Source of the DNA: an uncultured Ruminococcus sp. | Lineage (GTDB): Bacteria; Bacillota; Clostridia; Oscillospirales; Acutalibacteraceae | Direction: 5' to 3' | Assembly (NCBI GenBank): GCA_902762615.1 | Contig: CACWOX010000024.1 | Coordinates: 1 to 64,000, forward strand | DNA: 64,000 bases | In this document: piece after piece, positions 51,790 through 60,043 of the stretch | Numbering within the stretch: the first letter of the stretch is position 1 | Layout of the letters: each line of letters opens with the position of its first letter | The notes under the pieces: generated by a model | What the model was told of the DNA's origin: nothing | Database searches by the model: none | The model's input: only the letters and a program-made list of their open reading frames with translations | Translations under genes and position numbers: made by a program

Positions 51790-52803
51790 ATGAAAAAGAC
51801 GAAATCCAAACGTAAAAAGCGGATTCCCTTTATTTTTCCGACGCTGCTGTTGATTGTATCACTGAATGTTTGCGCGTTTTCTCCCGCTACCAACGTCAAA
51901 CAGATCAACATGACCAAAGACCTTGTATCCGCCTTTGTCAATAACGAAATCAATACCGTTGTCGCAAAGACCACAGACGCTGAGGTCGTCCGCATGCTCC
52001 CCTATGACTTCAGCACGCCTAAGAATCCGCCCAATCCCGACAACTTCTACACCGAAGGCGGCAAAACCTGCTATAAGGACAGCACCATAGAGGTCACCTG
52101 CTGGAGGGAACAAAGCAAAATCGGTCTGGCGGAGGTCTGCTTTGCGGATGTAAAAATCAAGCATCCCTCCCAGTTCCGCAGACAGTGGGCAAACGGCGAC
52201 TACAATTCCGCCAGCAATCAGTATCCTACCAACATTTTCGCCAGCTCCAACGGCGTGGTGGGAATGTCCGACGATTTCTACAAATTCAGGAAATACGGCG
52301 TTATCGTTCAGTACGGCACTCTGATCTGTGACAAACGAAGCACCCATCCGCGGCAGAAATATCTCGATGTGCTCGTGATCGACTACAACGGCGATTTCAA
52401 GATCTGGAAGGATGACGAGCTTAGCGAATACATCAAGCAGAACGGCGCCGACGACATTATGCTCTCCTTTACATTTGGTCCGGCGATCGTCGAAAACGGT
52501 CAGCCTTATGACAGCACTTTGGAAAAGACTTATCCGCTCGGCGAGCCGTATATGGATTCTGGCAGAGCCGCTATCGGTCAGCTCGGCAAGCTGCACTACC
52601 TGCTTTGCACATTCGGCAGCCCGGGAACCATCCGACAGAAAATGGCGGATATTATGGCGGCAAAGGGCTGTATCACCGCCTATAACATGGACGGCGGTCA
52701 GACCGGCTCCATGATAGTCAACAATACGCTTTATAATAAAATCGCTTATCTGGGCAGACAGAGACCGGTGAGTGATATTCTCTATTTCTGTTCAGCCGAA
52801 TAA
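51790..52803 (+). CDS. Phosphodiester glycosidase family protein, membrane-anchored (copy 2)
   Basis: 337 residues, paralogue of the protein at 49969 and near-identical along the catalytic domain (CDKRSTHPRQKYLDVL, LSFTFGPAIVENG, YNMDGGQTGSM). N-terminal anchor PFIFPTLLLIVSLNVCAF. GGAGGT lies 11 bases before the ATG. The two copies differ mainly at the N-terminus and in a few catalytic-neighbourhood positions (NLDGGQSG against NMDGGQTG). The next gene begins 20 bases downstream, so it is in the same unit. Confidence 0.85.
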   Translation: MKKTKSKRKKRIPFIFPTLLLIVSLNVCAFSPATNVKQINMTKDLVSAFVNNEINTVVAKTTDAEVVRMLPYDFSTPKNPPNPDNFYTEGGKTCYKDSTIEVTCWREQSKIGLAEVCFADVKIKHPSQFRRQWANGDYNSASNQYPTNIFASSNGVVGMSDDFYKFRKYGVIVQYGTLICDKRSTHPRQKYLDVLVIDYNGDFKIWKDDELSEYIKQNGADDIMLSFTFGPAIVENGQPYDSTLEKTYPLGEPYMDSGRAAIGQLGKLHYLLCTFGSPGTIRQKMADIMAAKGCITAYNMDGGQTGSMIVNNTLYNKIAYLGRQRPVSDILYFCSAE

Positions 52804-52822
52804 AATACTGGGGGTTTTTGAT

Positions 52823-54070
52823 TTGGATAATCAGCTGATGCTGATAATCGGCAATATTGAAATAAGCTGGTTCGCTGTGTTTACTTCTGTTGCCTGCTTT
52901 ATCGGTCTGCTCATCGCATGCCTGCTCCGCGCCGCTCAGCGCAAGGACATAGGCGATGTTTTTGTCTGCACGACTTTTGGCGTGCCTCTGGGACTGCTGT
53001 TTGGCAGAATCCTCTACATTTTGTTCTCCGGAAGCAGCCTGTCAGGCTGGCAGCTCATCAATATTACAAACGGCGGCTACGGATTGTACGGCGTGATACT
53101 CGGCGTATTTCTCGGCGCTGTCATCGCTAAAATATTCTATAAAGCAGACGGTCTCGGGCAGATGCTCGACTGCCTTGCGGTCGGCGGTTCACTGGCGATT
53201 GCTATAGGGAGATTTGCAACCTGCTTTACTTCCTCTGAGATCGGATATGAGGTGGGATTCAAAGCCTTCGCCGTTTACGACAGCGAACAGAATCTTTACA
53301 ACCTCGCCGTTTACAAGCTCGACGGCATCTATGAGCTGTCGGTTTTTGGTGTCTGCCTGTGGTTCTTCATTCATTGCAAAGCAAAAACCGACAGCAGGCT
53401 CTCCTCCGGCAAGACCTGTATGCTGATGCTTGCTCTCCACGGCACCAATGAGGTGGTTATGGAAAGCATGCGCGCCGATCCGCTCAAGCTCGGACTCAAC
53501 GAGTTTATCAAGATCTCGCAGATTTTGGGAATCACCTGCTGCGTTGTGATTCTTGTCGCCTTTATGATCATCTCCGCCAGATTAAACGGATTCGGAAAAT
53601 TCCACATCATTTCCATTCCCCTGATTCTTGTCGCCATCGTCCTCGGCGTCTTTGGCGAATACCGCGTGGGCAGCTCCAATTATATAAGCAATCATCTTAT
53701 CATGTTTGCCGGCATGGTGCTCCTTAACTGGCTGACAATCGAATTCGCATTGCAGTCGGTAGCCAAAACCAGCGCGCCCGCCATGGTCGATGTGGACATT
53801 GCGTCTGTTTCGGATGAGGATATTGCGGCAACGCAGGAAGAGCTTCCCGCAGCCGCACAGACTGTAAACACAGCCGCAGACGTGCAGGAGAAAAGCATTC
53901 CTGTTGAGAGCGCGGCAGCCCAGCCACGTCCCGCCGTACAGAATGCGGCAGCAAAACAGCCCGCAGCGCAGTATGCTTCCGAGAAAGCTGCGGAAAAGCC
54001 TTTGGGCGAGCAGGAGCTTGACATGGAAAAGCTCAAGCAGCTGCTTGATAATGCCAACATAAATAATTAA
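52823..54070 (+). CDS. Lgt-family (prolipoprotein diacylglyceryl transferase-like) membrane protein with a long C-terminal tail
   Basis: 415 residues, with about seven to eight helices in the first 320. Lgt-like features: ISWFAVFTSVACFIG at the start, GGYGLYGVILGVFLGAVIAK and AIAIGRFATCFTSSEIGYE, where Arg and Glu align with essential residues of E. coli Lgt. The invariant His of the HGG segment is replaced by Tyr (GLYG). A hydrophilic tail of about 95 residues rich in Ala, Gln and Pro follows. The TTG at 52823 lies seven bases after GGGGGT. It is coupled to the phosphodiester glycosidase genes, so it may act on a glycolipid headgroup or be a non-catalytic relative; a true Lgt is presumably elsewhere. 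Confidence 0.7.
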   Translation: MDNQLMLIIGNIEISWFAVFTSVACFIGLLIACLLRAAQRKDIGDVFVCTTFGVPLGLLFGRILYILFSGSSLSGWQLINITNGGYGLYGVILGVFLGAVIAKIFYKADGLGQMLDCLAVGGSLAIAIGRFATCFTSSEIGYEVGFKAFAVYDSEQNLYNLAVYKLDGIYELSVFGVCLWFFIHCKAKTDSRLSSGKTCMLMLALHGTNEVVMESMRADPLKLGLNEFIKISQILGITCCVVILVAFMIISARLNGFGKFHIISIPLILVAIVLGVFGEYRVGSSNYISNHLIMFAGMVLLNWLTIEFALQSVAKTSAPAMVDVDIASVSDEDIAATQEELPAAAQTVNTAADVQEKSIPVESAAAQPRPAVQNAAAKQPAAQYASEKAAEKPLGEQELDMEKLKQLLDNANINN

Positions 54071-54079
54071 TCGAAAAAA

Positions 54080-54121
54080 ATAACCTTTGACATGACTGAA
54101 ATTATGCCGAAGGTTATTTTT
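54080..54121. terminator. Terminator after the Lgt-like gene
   Basis: ATAACCTT (54080-54087) with AAGGTTAT (54110-54117), then TTTTTATT. Confidence 0.65.
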
Positions 54122-54182
54122 TATTGCCTTGACTAATCCGGCGTCAGGGATTAAAATGATTGGTGGAAGGACGTGACTGAAA

Positions 54183-54836
54183 ATGTCATCATTGCAATTA
54201 AACGGCGCAATATTCGATATGGACGGCGTGCTGGTCGACAGCGAACGGCTTTATATGCGCTTCTGGCAGGAGGCATGCGCTTCTTTCGGCTTTGCGCTGA
54301 GCTGCGAAATGGCGCTCAGCCTGCGAAGCAATTCCCCCGAGACGGCGATCCCTAAATTTATGAAATGGTTCGGGGAAAGGGCTGATTACTATCAGATACG
54401 CGATTTGAGGCGCAGACAAATGGCTGATTATATCGACAAAAACGGCGTTGACATTAAACCCGGTGCCGCTGAGATTCTCGATGTTCTGAAACAAAAGGGA
54501 TTAAAAATTGCGCTTGCCACTGCGTCTCCGGCAAAAAGAGCGCGGCATTATCTTGCACCTCACGGGCTGTTTGACAAATTCGACGCGGTGGTGAGCGGCG
54601 CTTCCCTCGCAAGGAGCAAGCCGGCACCGGATATTTACCTGCTTGCTGCCGAAATGCTCGGCTTGCCTCCCGATCAGTGCATGGCGGTCGAGGATTCGCC
54701 CTCCGGCATACTTTCGGCAAAGACGGCAGGCTGCTTTACCGTGATGATTCCCGATCTCACCGAGCCGGATGAAGAGATCCGCTCAAAGATTGATTTCATC
54801 GCAAAAGACCTGACGGCTGTTTCTGAGATTATATAA
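54183..54836 (+). CDS. HAD family phosphatase, beta-phosphoglucomutase-like subfamily
   Basis: 217 residues. FDMDGVLVDSERLYM (motif I nucleophile Asp and acid Asp), LATASPAKRARHYL (motif II), RSKPAPDIYLLAAEMLG (motif III Lys) and AVEDSPSGILSAKTAG (motif IV acidic pair). The cap domain is helical, as in subfamily IA. It hydrolyses or isomerises a sugar phosphate or similar; the substrate cannot be told. GGAAGGACGTG lies upstream of the ATG. Its stop is six bases from the end of sigK on the other strand. Confidence 0.9.
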   Translation: MSSLQLNGAIFDMDGVLVDSERLYMRFWQEACASFGFALSCEMALSLRSNSPETAIPKFMKWFGERADYYQIRDLRRRQMADYIDKNGVDIKPGAAEILDVLKQKGLKIALATASPAKRARHYLAPHGLFDKFDAVVSGASLARSKPAPDIYLLAAEMLGLPPDQCMAVEDSPSGILSAKTAGCFTVMIPDLTEPDEEIRSKIDFIAKDLTAVSEII

Positions 54837-54842
54837 TGTGAA

Positions 54843-55526
54843 TTACAGCTTGCTCTTTATCTGCTCGAGGATTCTTTTCTCTATGCGGCTGACGTAGGAA
54901 CGCGAAATATGCAGTTCGGAGGCTATTTCGCGCTGTGTGAGGGGATGGTTGCCGTTCAGACCGTAGCGCTCGATGATGATTCTTCGCTCGGTCTCGTCAA
55001 GCTCCTCCCGCACGATCTTCCGGAGCTTTTCGCATTTGATGGCGGTATCTATATCGTCGGAAATGGTGTCGTCGACGGCAATAATATCCATGAGCGTCAG
55101 CACATTGCCGTTGCGGTCGGTGTCTATCGGCTCGTTCACCGAAATGTCCAGCGCGCTCTTTTTGCCGCTGCGAAGGAACATCAGTATTTCATTCTGTATG
55201 CAGATCGCCGCATAGGACGAGAATTTAGAACATTTATCGCTGCGGAAAGTATCAACCGCTTTGATAAGACCTATCGTGCCTATGGAGATCAGATCGTCCG
55301 GATCCGGCACGGCTGTGTTGTACTTCTTGCTGACGTGCGCCACCAGACGGAGATTGTGCTCTATGAGCTTCTGCCGTGCGGTGCGGTCGCCGGCAGCCAT
55401 TGCCTCTATGTATTTCTTCTCCTCCGCCAATGACAGCCTCGGCGGAAATCCCGAAATGGACGACACGCTGAGAAACAGGCTGTACAGCCCTTGGAGCACG
55501 TCGGACAATATTGCAAAAAAACTCAT
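54843..55526 (-). CDS. sigK: Sporulation sigma factor SigK-like, uninterrupted
   Basis: Late mother-cell sigma factor of the sigma-70 family. 227 residues, no inserted skin-type element. A pro-sequence of about 20 hydrophobic residues is followed by sigma-2 (LIEHNLRLVAHVSKKY, DDLISIGTIGLIKAVDTF, FSSYAAICIQNEILMFLR) and sigma-4 (LDETERRIIIERYGL, LTQREIASELHISRSYVSRIEKRIL). The proprotein N-terminus should need cleavage by SpoIVFB. This suggests the organism retains, or recently had, the ability to form spores. No other sporulation gene is visible in the window. Confidence 0.93.
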   Translation of the reverse strand: MSFFAILSDVLQGLYSLFLSVSSISGFPPRLSLAEEKKYIEAMAAGDRTARQKLIEHNLRLVAHVSKKYNTAVPDPDDLISIGTIGLIKAVDTFRSDKCSKFSSYAAICIQNEILMFLRSGKKSALDISVNEPIDTDRNGNVLTLMDIIAVDDTISDDIDTAIKCEKLRKIVREELDETERRIIIERYGLNGNHPLTQREIASELHISRSYVSRIEKRILEQIKSKL

Positions 55527-55636
55527 CTATCGCCACCACCAATTTAATTGAGTGTACTGATCTGTTACTATATCTTATTCCGCCGCCTGTCTCAACGTGC
55601 ATGTCCGTGCGAAAAAATATGTATCACCATCACACC

Positions 55637-55653
55637 CGGCTTTTTGCGCCGGA
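55637..55653. repeat. Short hairpin in the sigK-glgA intergenic region
   Basis: CCGGC and GCCGG with a seven-base loop. Lies just outside the inverted-repeat element at 55678. Confidence 0.5.
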
Positions 55654-55677
55654 TAAGAAAGGTTCTTTGACGGACGA

Positions 55678-55833
55678 CCCTTTTGGGATCCCCTTTGCTG
55701 TGATAAGCAGAAAAGCCGTGCAAATCATTGCACCACCTACATTTATCACTTTACCCTTGGATTTATCCTTTGCGGTTTGCCGGATGTGAACAGACACTGC
55801 CCGACGCACGGCTTTTGAGAGTTCCCAAAAGGG
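55678..55833. mobile_element. 156-bp MITE-like inverted-repeat element
   Basis: Outer arms CCCTTTTGGGA and TCCCAAAAGGG are perfect inverted repeats over 11 bases. Inner arms AAAAGCCGTG (55711-55720) and CACGGCTTTT (55807-55816) match over ten. No transposase fits inside. One frame on the minus strand is open across the element but has no family resemblance that I know. The element sits in a roughly 520-base non-coding stretch between sigK and glgA. Confidence 0.55.
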
Positions 55834-55957
55834 ATTTCTTTGTGCCTGCATGAATATTATTTGCGTTTGTTTTCCTGATTATTCAGGCATGAATCAAAAA
55901 TACTAAAAAAAATTTATTAAATTTTACTGTATTTTGCTTGATTTAAGGAATTTCTCC

Positions 55958-55986
55958 TTGAAATATTACGCATAACATGTTAAAAT
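55958..55986 (+). promoter_or_regulatory. Promoter of glgA
   Basis: TTGAAA, 17 bases, TAAAAT (55981-55986). A leader of about 54 bases has an ATTACTTCAAGTAAT palindrome before the AGGAGG ribosome site. Confidence 0.7.
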
Positions 55987-56046
55987 TGATTTGTAAGCTG
56001 ATTACTTCAAGTAATTGGAAATCAACACAATTTAGGAGGACGAAAT

Positions 56047-57504
56047 ATGAGCAATATTTTGTTTGTAGGCTCGGAATGCGATCCGTTTGTCAAAACGGGC
56101 GGTCTTGCCGACGTTATGTCCGCTTTGCCCAGAGCGCTTGCCAATCAGGGCGATATGGACGTGCGCGTGATTCTGCCCAGATACACCTGCATCCCTGAGC
56201 ATTTCCGCAACAACATGACCTATGTGACCCACTTCTACATGGACTTTACCCGTGACTGCCACATGTATTATGTCGGTCTTATGGAGTACTGGTGGAACGG
56301 TGTGAGATTCTACTTCATCGACAACGAGTACTTCTTCGGCAGAGGCAATCCCTACACCGACATGGCTGGCGACATTGTTCCCTTCATCTTCTTCTCCAAA
56401 GCCGTGCTTGCCTCCATGTGCGCCATCGGATTCCACCCCGACGTCATTCACTGCCACGACTGGCAGGCTGCTCTGGTGCCGGTTTATCTGCACACCGTTT
56501 ATGAGGGCAACCCCTTCTACAACGGCACAAAGACCGTCCTCACCATTCACAACCTGCATTTCCAGGGCATCGCCAACATCGACACAGTAAAATATCATTC
56601 CAATATTCCCGAGTACGCCTTCTCCCCCGATCGCCTTGAGTTCAACGGCGACGCCAACATCATGAAGGGCGGTATCGTTTACTCCAACTTCGTCACAACC
56701 GTCAGCCACACCTACGCCAACGAGATCAGAACCCCCGAATACGGCGAGGCGCTTGACGGCGTGCTGAACGATTATGCCTACAAGCTGGGCGGCATTGTCA
56801 ACGGCGTGGATTACGACGTCTACAATCCCGGCACCGACTGGTACATTTACGACAGATACGGCGTGGACAACTTCCCCGACGCAAAGCGCTGGAACAAGGA
56901 AAAGCTCCAGGGTGAGCTTGGACTTCAGCAGGACGTCAACAAGTTCATGATCGGCATTATCTCCCGTCTGACCGACCAGAAGGGTCTCGACCTCGTGAAT
57001 GAAGTCATGAACCGCATTGTCGACGATCACACGCAGGTGGTCATTATCGGCACCGGCGACAAGAAGTACGAGGACGCATTCAGAGGCTACGAGTGGAATC
57101 ACAAGGGCAGAGTCTGCTCCAACATCATGTATTCCAATGAGAGAGCGCACAAGCTCTACGCCGCTGCCGACGCCATTCTCGTTCCCTCTCGCTTTGAGCC
57201 GTGCGGTCTGACCCAGCTCATCGCTATGAGATACGGCACTGTTCCGATCGTGCGTGAGACCGGCGGTCTGAGAGATACCGTTCAGCCCTACAACGGCTTT
57301 GACCACACCGGCACAGGCTTCACCTTCTACGAGTACAACGCGGAAGTCATGCTCAATGTCATCAACTACGCAAAGCAGATCTTCTTTGAGGATCGCTTTG
57401 GCTGGGAATGCATCGCAAGACGCGGCATGGAATCCGACTTTTCGTGGTACCGTTCCGCCGGCGACTACAGAAACATCTACAATTGGCTCATGAGCCAGTG
57501 GTAA
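56047..57504 (+). CDS. glgA: Glycogen synthase
   Basis: GT5 glucosyltransferase that extends alpha-1,4-glucan from ADP-glucose. 485 residues. VKTGGLADVMSALP is the ADP-binding KxGGL loop, DVIHCHDWQAALVP is typical, and PSRFEPCGLTQLIAMRYGTVPIV carries the catalytic Glu region. AGGAGG lies upstream of the ATG. It is monocistronic; glgC, glgB and glgP are not in the window. Together with the cytoplasmic GH13 enzyme at 30750 it points to glycogen storage. Confidence 0.97.
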   Translation: MSNILFVGSECDPFVKTGGLADVMSALPRALANQGDMDVRVILPRYTCIPEHFRNNMTYVTHFYMDFTRDCHMYYVGLMEYWWNGVRFYFIDNEYFFGRGNPYTDMAGDIVPFIFFSKAVLASMCAIGFHPDVIHCHDWQAALVPVYLHTVYEGNPFYNGTKTVLTIHNLHFQGIANIDTVKYHSNIPEYAFSPDRLEFNGDANIMKGGIVYSNFVTTVSHTYANEIRTPEYGEALDGVLNDYAYKLGGIVNGVDYDVYNPGTDWYIYDRYGVDNFPDAKRWNKEKLQGELGLQQDVNKFMIGIISRLTDQKGLDLVNEVMNRIVDDHTQVVIIGTGDKKYEDAFRGYEWNHKGRVCSNIMYSNERAHKLYAAADAILVPSRFEPCGLTQLIAMRYGTVPIVRETGGLRDTVQPYNGFDHTGTGFTFYEYNAEVMLNVINYAKQIFFEDRFGWECIARRGMESDFSWYRSAGDYRNIYNWLMSQW

Positions 57505-57540
57505 TGATTTTTATTGACCCGTGTTTACGATGAATTAAAT

Positions 57541-57587
57541 AAGACCTCGCTTGTGAGCATATCAGTTCACAGACGAGGTCTTTTTAT
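57541..57587. terminator. Bidirectional terminator after glgA
   Basis: AAGACCTCG (57541-57549) with CGAGGTCTT (57574-57582), then TTTATTG. Confidence 0.8.
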
Positions 57588-57601
57588 TGTTATAAAATAA
57601 T

Positions 57602-58678
57602 TTATGCGAGATACGAATTCACTTTTTCATCAAGCGATTGGATCCATTTGCCGAGCAGCTTATCTTCTAATCTGCCGACGGTATTCTGTCTGATGAGGTC
57701 AAGAAGGACGCACACCACAAGAATGGCAATACATGTGCCGAAGGCGTGAAGGATAAGATAGTTTGAATTGGTAAAATGACTGGTTTTAAACCATTTCGTC
57801 CAGAGCAGCGGTATCATCGCCTTGTTGTCATGTATCAGAAACACGCCGAGCGTGGTGGAGGCTATGGTCTGAACGAACTGATTTGTCTTGGGTGCAAGCT
57901 TCATCACGCCGATCACCAGCGTCACCATGGAAATGACAACAAACAGGCTGTTCATGCTTCTGAAGTGCTCCGCTTTGCTCAGCACACCCCAAAAATAATG
58001 TGCGCCGATCCAGTCAAGAACCAGCTCGGAGAGCAGTATCACTCCGAACGACGCCGCGGATATGCCTATAAGCTTTTTGGCAGGATAATTGATCTGGTCA
58101 AAGATTCTTCTGCAATATCCCGCAAGCATAAAGACATAGACGTACCATCCGAACATCGTCATTCCGAAATCCGCTTTGATAAACGTCGGCATGACGCACC
58201 ACATGATTCCCAGAACAATCATCAGGACTCTGTGCTGTTTCTCAGTGAGGGTATGCATGAATTTGTTGAGCCAGAAGGACAGGCACATCAGGAGAAAATA
58301 AAATGTGATAAACGGCCATTGCACAAAGGGAATCGGGATCAGCATTTTTACGATTCCCTTTAGGCTGAGAGTGTGGAACGCCAGACCGAATATCGCAAAC
58401 AGTATGCTGTAAAAGGTGACTTCCAGAAAGAACTTTGCAATATGCCTGACGTTGACTCTCTCGCTTGTGTAGGAATAATAGCCGCTGATGAAGATAAAGA
58501 TATTGACGCCCAATTTTCCTCCCGCATGGAGAAATTGAATCAGTATCGCGTTGAATGAAAGGGGATCGTAATATCTGAAGCCTCCCAGCAGGGAGTAATG
58601 ATTCAGTATTATCAGGAAAATCGCGAGCAGTCTCACATATTCGACATTGGTATTTCTTGGCTTTTTAATGGTTGACAC
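57602..58678 (-). CDS. Membrane acyltransferase (acyltransferase-3 family)
   Basis: 358 residues, ten hydrophobic helices. The N-terminal RNTNVEYVRLLAIFLIILNHY has the conserved Arg and His of the family; FLHAGGKLGVNIFIFISGYY is also typical. Proteins of this kind O-acetylate peptidoglycan or other surface glycans. The gene lies 18 bases after the polysaccharide deacetylase, in one operon, so the pair likely changes the acetylation of a wall polymer. Specific substrate unknown. Confidence 0.9.
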   Translation of the reverse strand: MSTIKKPRNTNVEYVRLLAIFLIILNHYSLLGGFRYYDPLSFNAILIQFLHAGGKLGVNIFIFISGYYSYTSERVNVRHIAKFFLEVTFYSILFAIFGLAFHTLSLKGIVKMLIPIPFVQWPFITFYFLLMCLSFWLNKFMHTLTEKQHRVLMIVLGIMWCVMPTFIKADFGMTMFGWYVYVFMLAGYCRRIFDQINYPAKKLIGISAASFGVILLSELVLDWIGAHYFWGVLSKAEHFRSMNSLFVVISMVTLVIGVMKLAPKTNQFVQTIASTTLGVFLIHDNKAMIPLLWTKWFKTSHFTNSNYLILHAFGTCIAILVVCVLLDLIRQNTVGRLEDKLLGKWIQSLDEKVNSYLA

Positions 58679-58696
58679 TTTGTTATCCTCCGTTTT

Positions 58697-59971
58697 TTAT
58701 TTTATTACAGTCACCTTGCAGACTGCCTCCTGACCGCTGCTGGCTATTGCCCGTATGGCAGTTTCGCCCTCCGCCACACCTTTTATTTTTCCTTCAAGCG
58801 TGACAGTCGCTACCGCCGGATCATCCGAAACAAATCTGACGTAATCAGTGGATTTGCCGGGAGTCATGGTGGCTTTCAGCTTGACGGTCTTGCCCTTTTT
58901 GACCTCGGCGGATTCTTTATCCACTTTCAGCGATTCACACGGAATCTCTTTTTCGCTTACCGTCCTTTCGTACCATGTCTTTGACAGGCGCGAATTTTCG
59001 GGGTAATGATCGAGCGTCTCAAAGACGTATCCCTGCTTTTTGAGCGCCGGAATCACTATTTCCAGACACCCGGGCGTACACGGCTTGTCATGCATCAGCA
59101 GAATATCCGAATCTCTTTTGCAGGTTTTCAGTGTGTTCTCGGCAGCTTTTTTGGCATCCGGACGGGGACGGGTGGCATCGCCGCTGGCTGACGTCCAGTC
59201 AAAACCGCGATATCCCAGATCTTCCGCGCCGTTGACCATCCGTCTCATATTCAGCTTGCCGCCGACATGATTTCCCGTGCCGCCCGGAAACCGGAATATT
59301 TTCGGGCGAATGCCGATGTATCCCTCGACAATATCACTCAGCTTTTCCAGATCGGCAAAATAGCTGTACTGCGAACGGTAGCAGGTTTTGAAATTGTGGC
59401 TGTAGGTATGCAGACCGATGACATGTCCCTGCTCGTACATATCCTTTAGCTTTTTCATGTTGTATGTGTTCATGACAAAGAAGGTTGCCTTGACGTCATG
59501 CTTTTTCAGAATCTTTAAAATTTCGTCTGTGTACCCCATCGGGCAGTCGTCTATCGTTAAATACACCGTCTTTTTGACTGTAACATGACATTGCGCCGTT
59601 CTGCCGAATTCATTTTCGGCGGTGATATCACAGCTGCCCACGCCTATTCCCTTTACGGAGCCGTCAGACAAGACTGTCGCAACCTTTTCATTGGACGAAT
59701 TCCACGATATGCTCTTGCCGCCGATTGCCTCTATCACATGCGTGATGCCCACTCCGACAATAATATCTGTGTCACTCATCGACACGTCAACCGGAATGAT
59801 CACCTCCTGCGATGACACGTCACTCACAGACGCCACAGGAGCAGCTGTCGCTTTGCTCTTTGTAACGCTGTACAATCCGGCTGTGATCACCCCGATTACC
59901 ACAACAAAGAGAATGAACAGAAACGCTGACTCTCTTTTTGCCTTTGCCGATGAAGCGCTTTTAGATGCCAT
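58697..59971 (-). CDS. Polysaccharide deacetylase (NodB/CE4) with flanking Ig-like domains
   Basis: 424 residues. N-terminal membrane anchor (FLFILFVVVIGVITAGLYSV), then a bacterial Ig-like domain (about 50-130: ISWNSSNEKVATV, VKGIGVGSCDITAEN). The NodB domain follows (about 133-325), with the metal pair in TIDDCP, HVIGLHTYSHNF (HxxxSH) and RFPGGTGNHVGG. In this copy the usual TFDDGP has Cys for Gly. A second Ig-like domain ends the protein (VRFVSDDPAVATV, IKGVAEGETAIRA). It should remove N-acetyl groups from peptidoglycan or another exported glycan. It heads an operon with the acyltransferase. Confidence 0.92.
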   Translation of the reverse strand: MASKSASSAKAKRESAFLFILFVVVIGVITAGLYSVTKSKATAAPVASVSDVSSQEVIIPVDVSMSDTDIIVGVGITHVIEAIGGKSISWNSSNEKVATVLSDGSVKGIGVGSCDITAENEFGRTAQCHVTVKKTVYLTIDDCPMGYTDEILKILKKHDVKATFFVMNTYNMKKLKDMYEQGHVIGLHTYSHNFKTCYRSQYSYFADLEKLSDIVEGYIGIRPKIFRFPGGTGNHVGGKLNMRRMVNGAEDLGYRGFDWTSASGDATRPRPDAKKAAENTLKTCKRDSDILLMHDKPCTPGCLEIVIPALKKQGYVFETLDHYPENSRLSKTWYERTVSEKEIPCESLKVDKESAEVKKGKTVKLKATMTPGKSTDYVRFVSDDPAVATVTLEGKIKGVAEGETAIRAIASSGQEAVCKVTVIK

Positions 59972-60043
59972 TTTTCAATCAGCCTTTCTTTTATACTTCC
60001 GATAAATTATACAACCTACGGCTCCGCATGTCAATATATATGA

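Noticed and set aside
55630..55851. 73-residue minus-strand ORF inside the inverted-repeat element
   Set aside because: It is made of the element arms and has no ribosome site or recognised motif.
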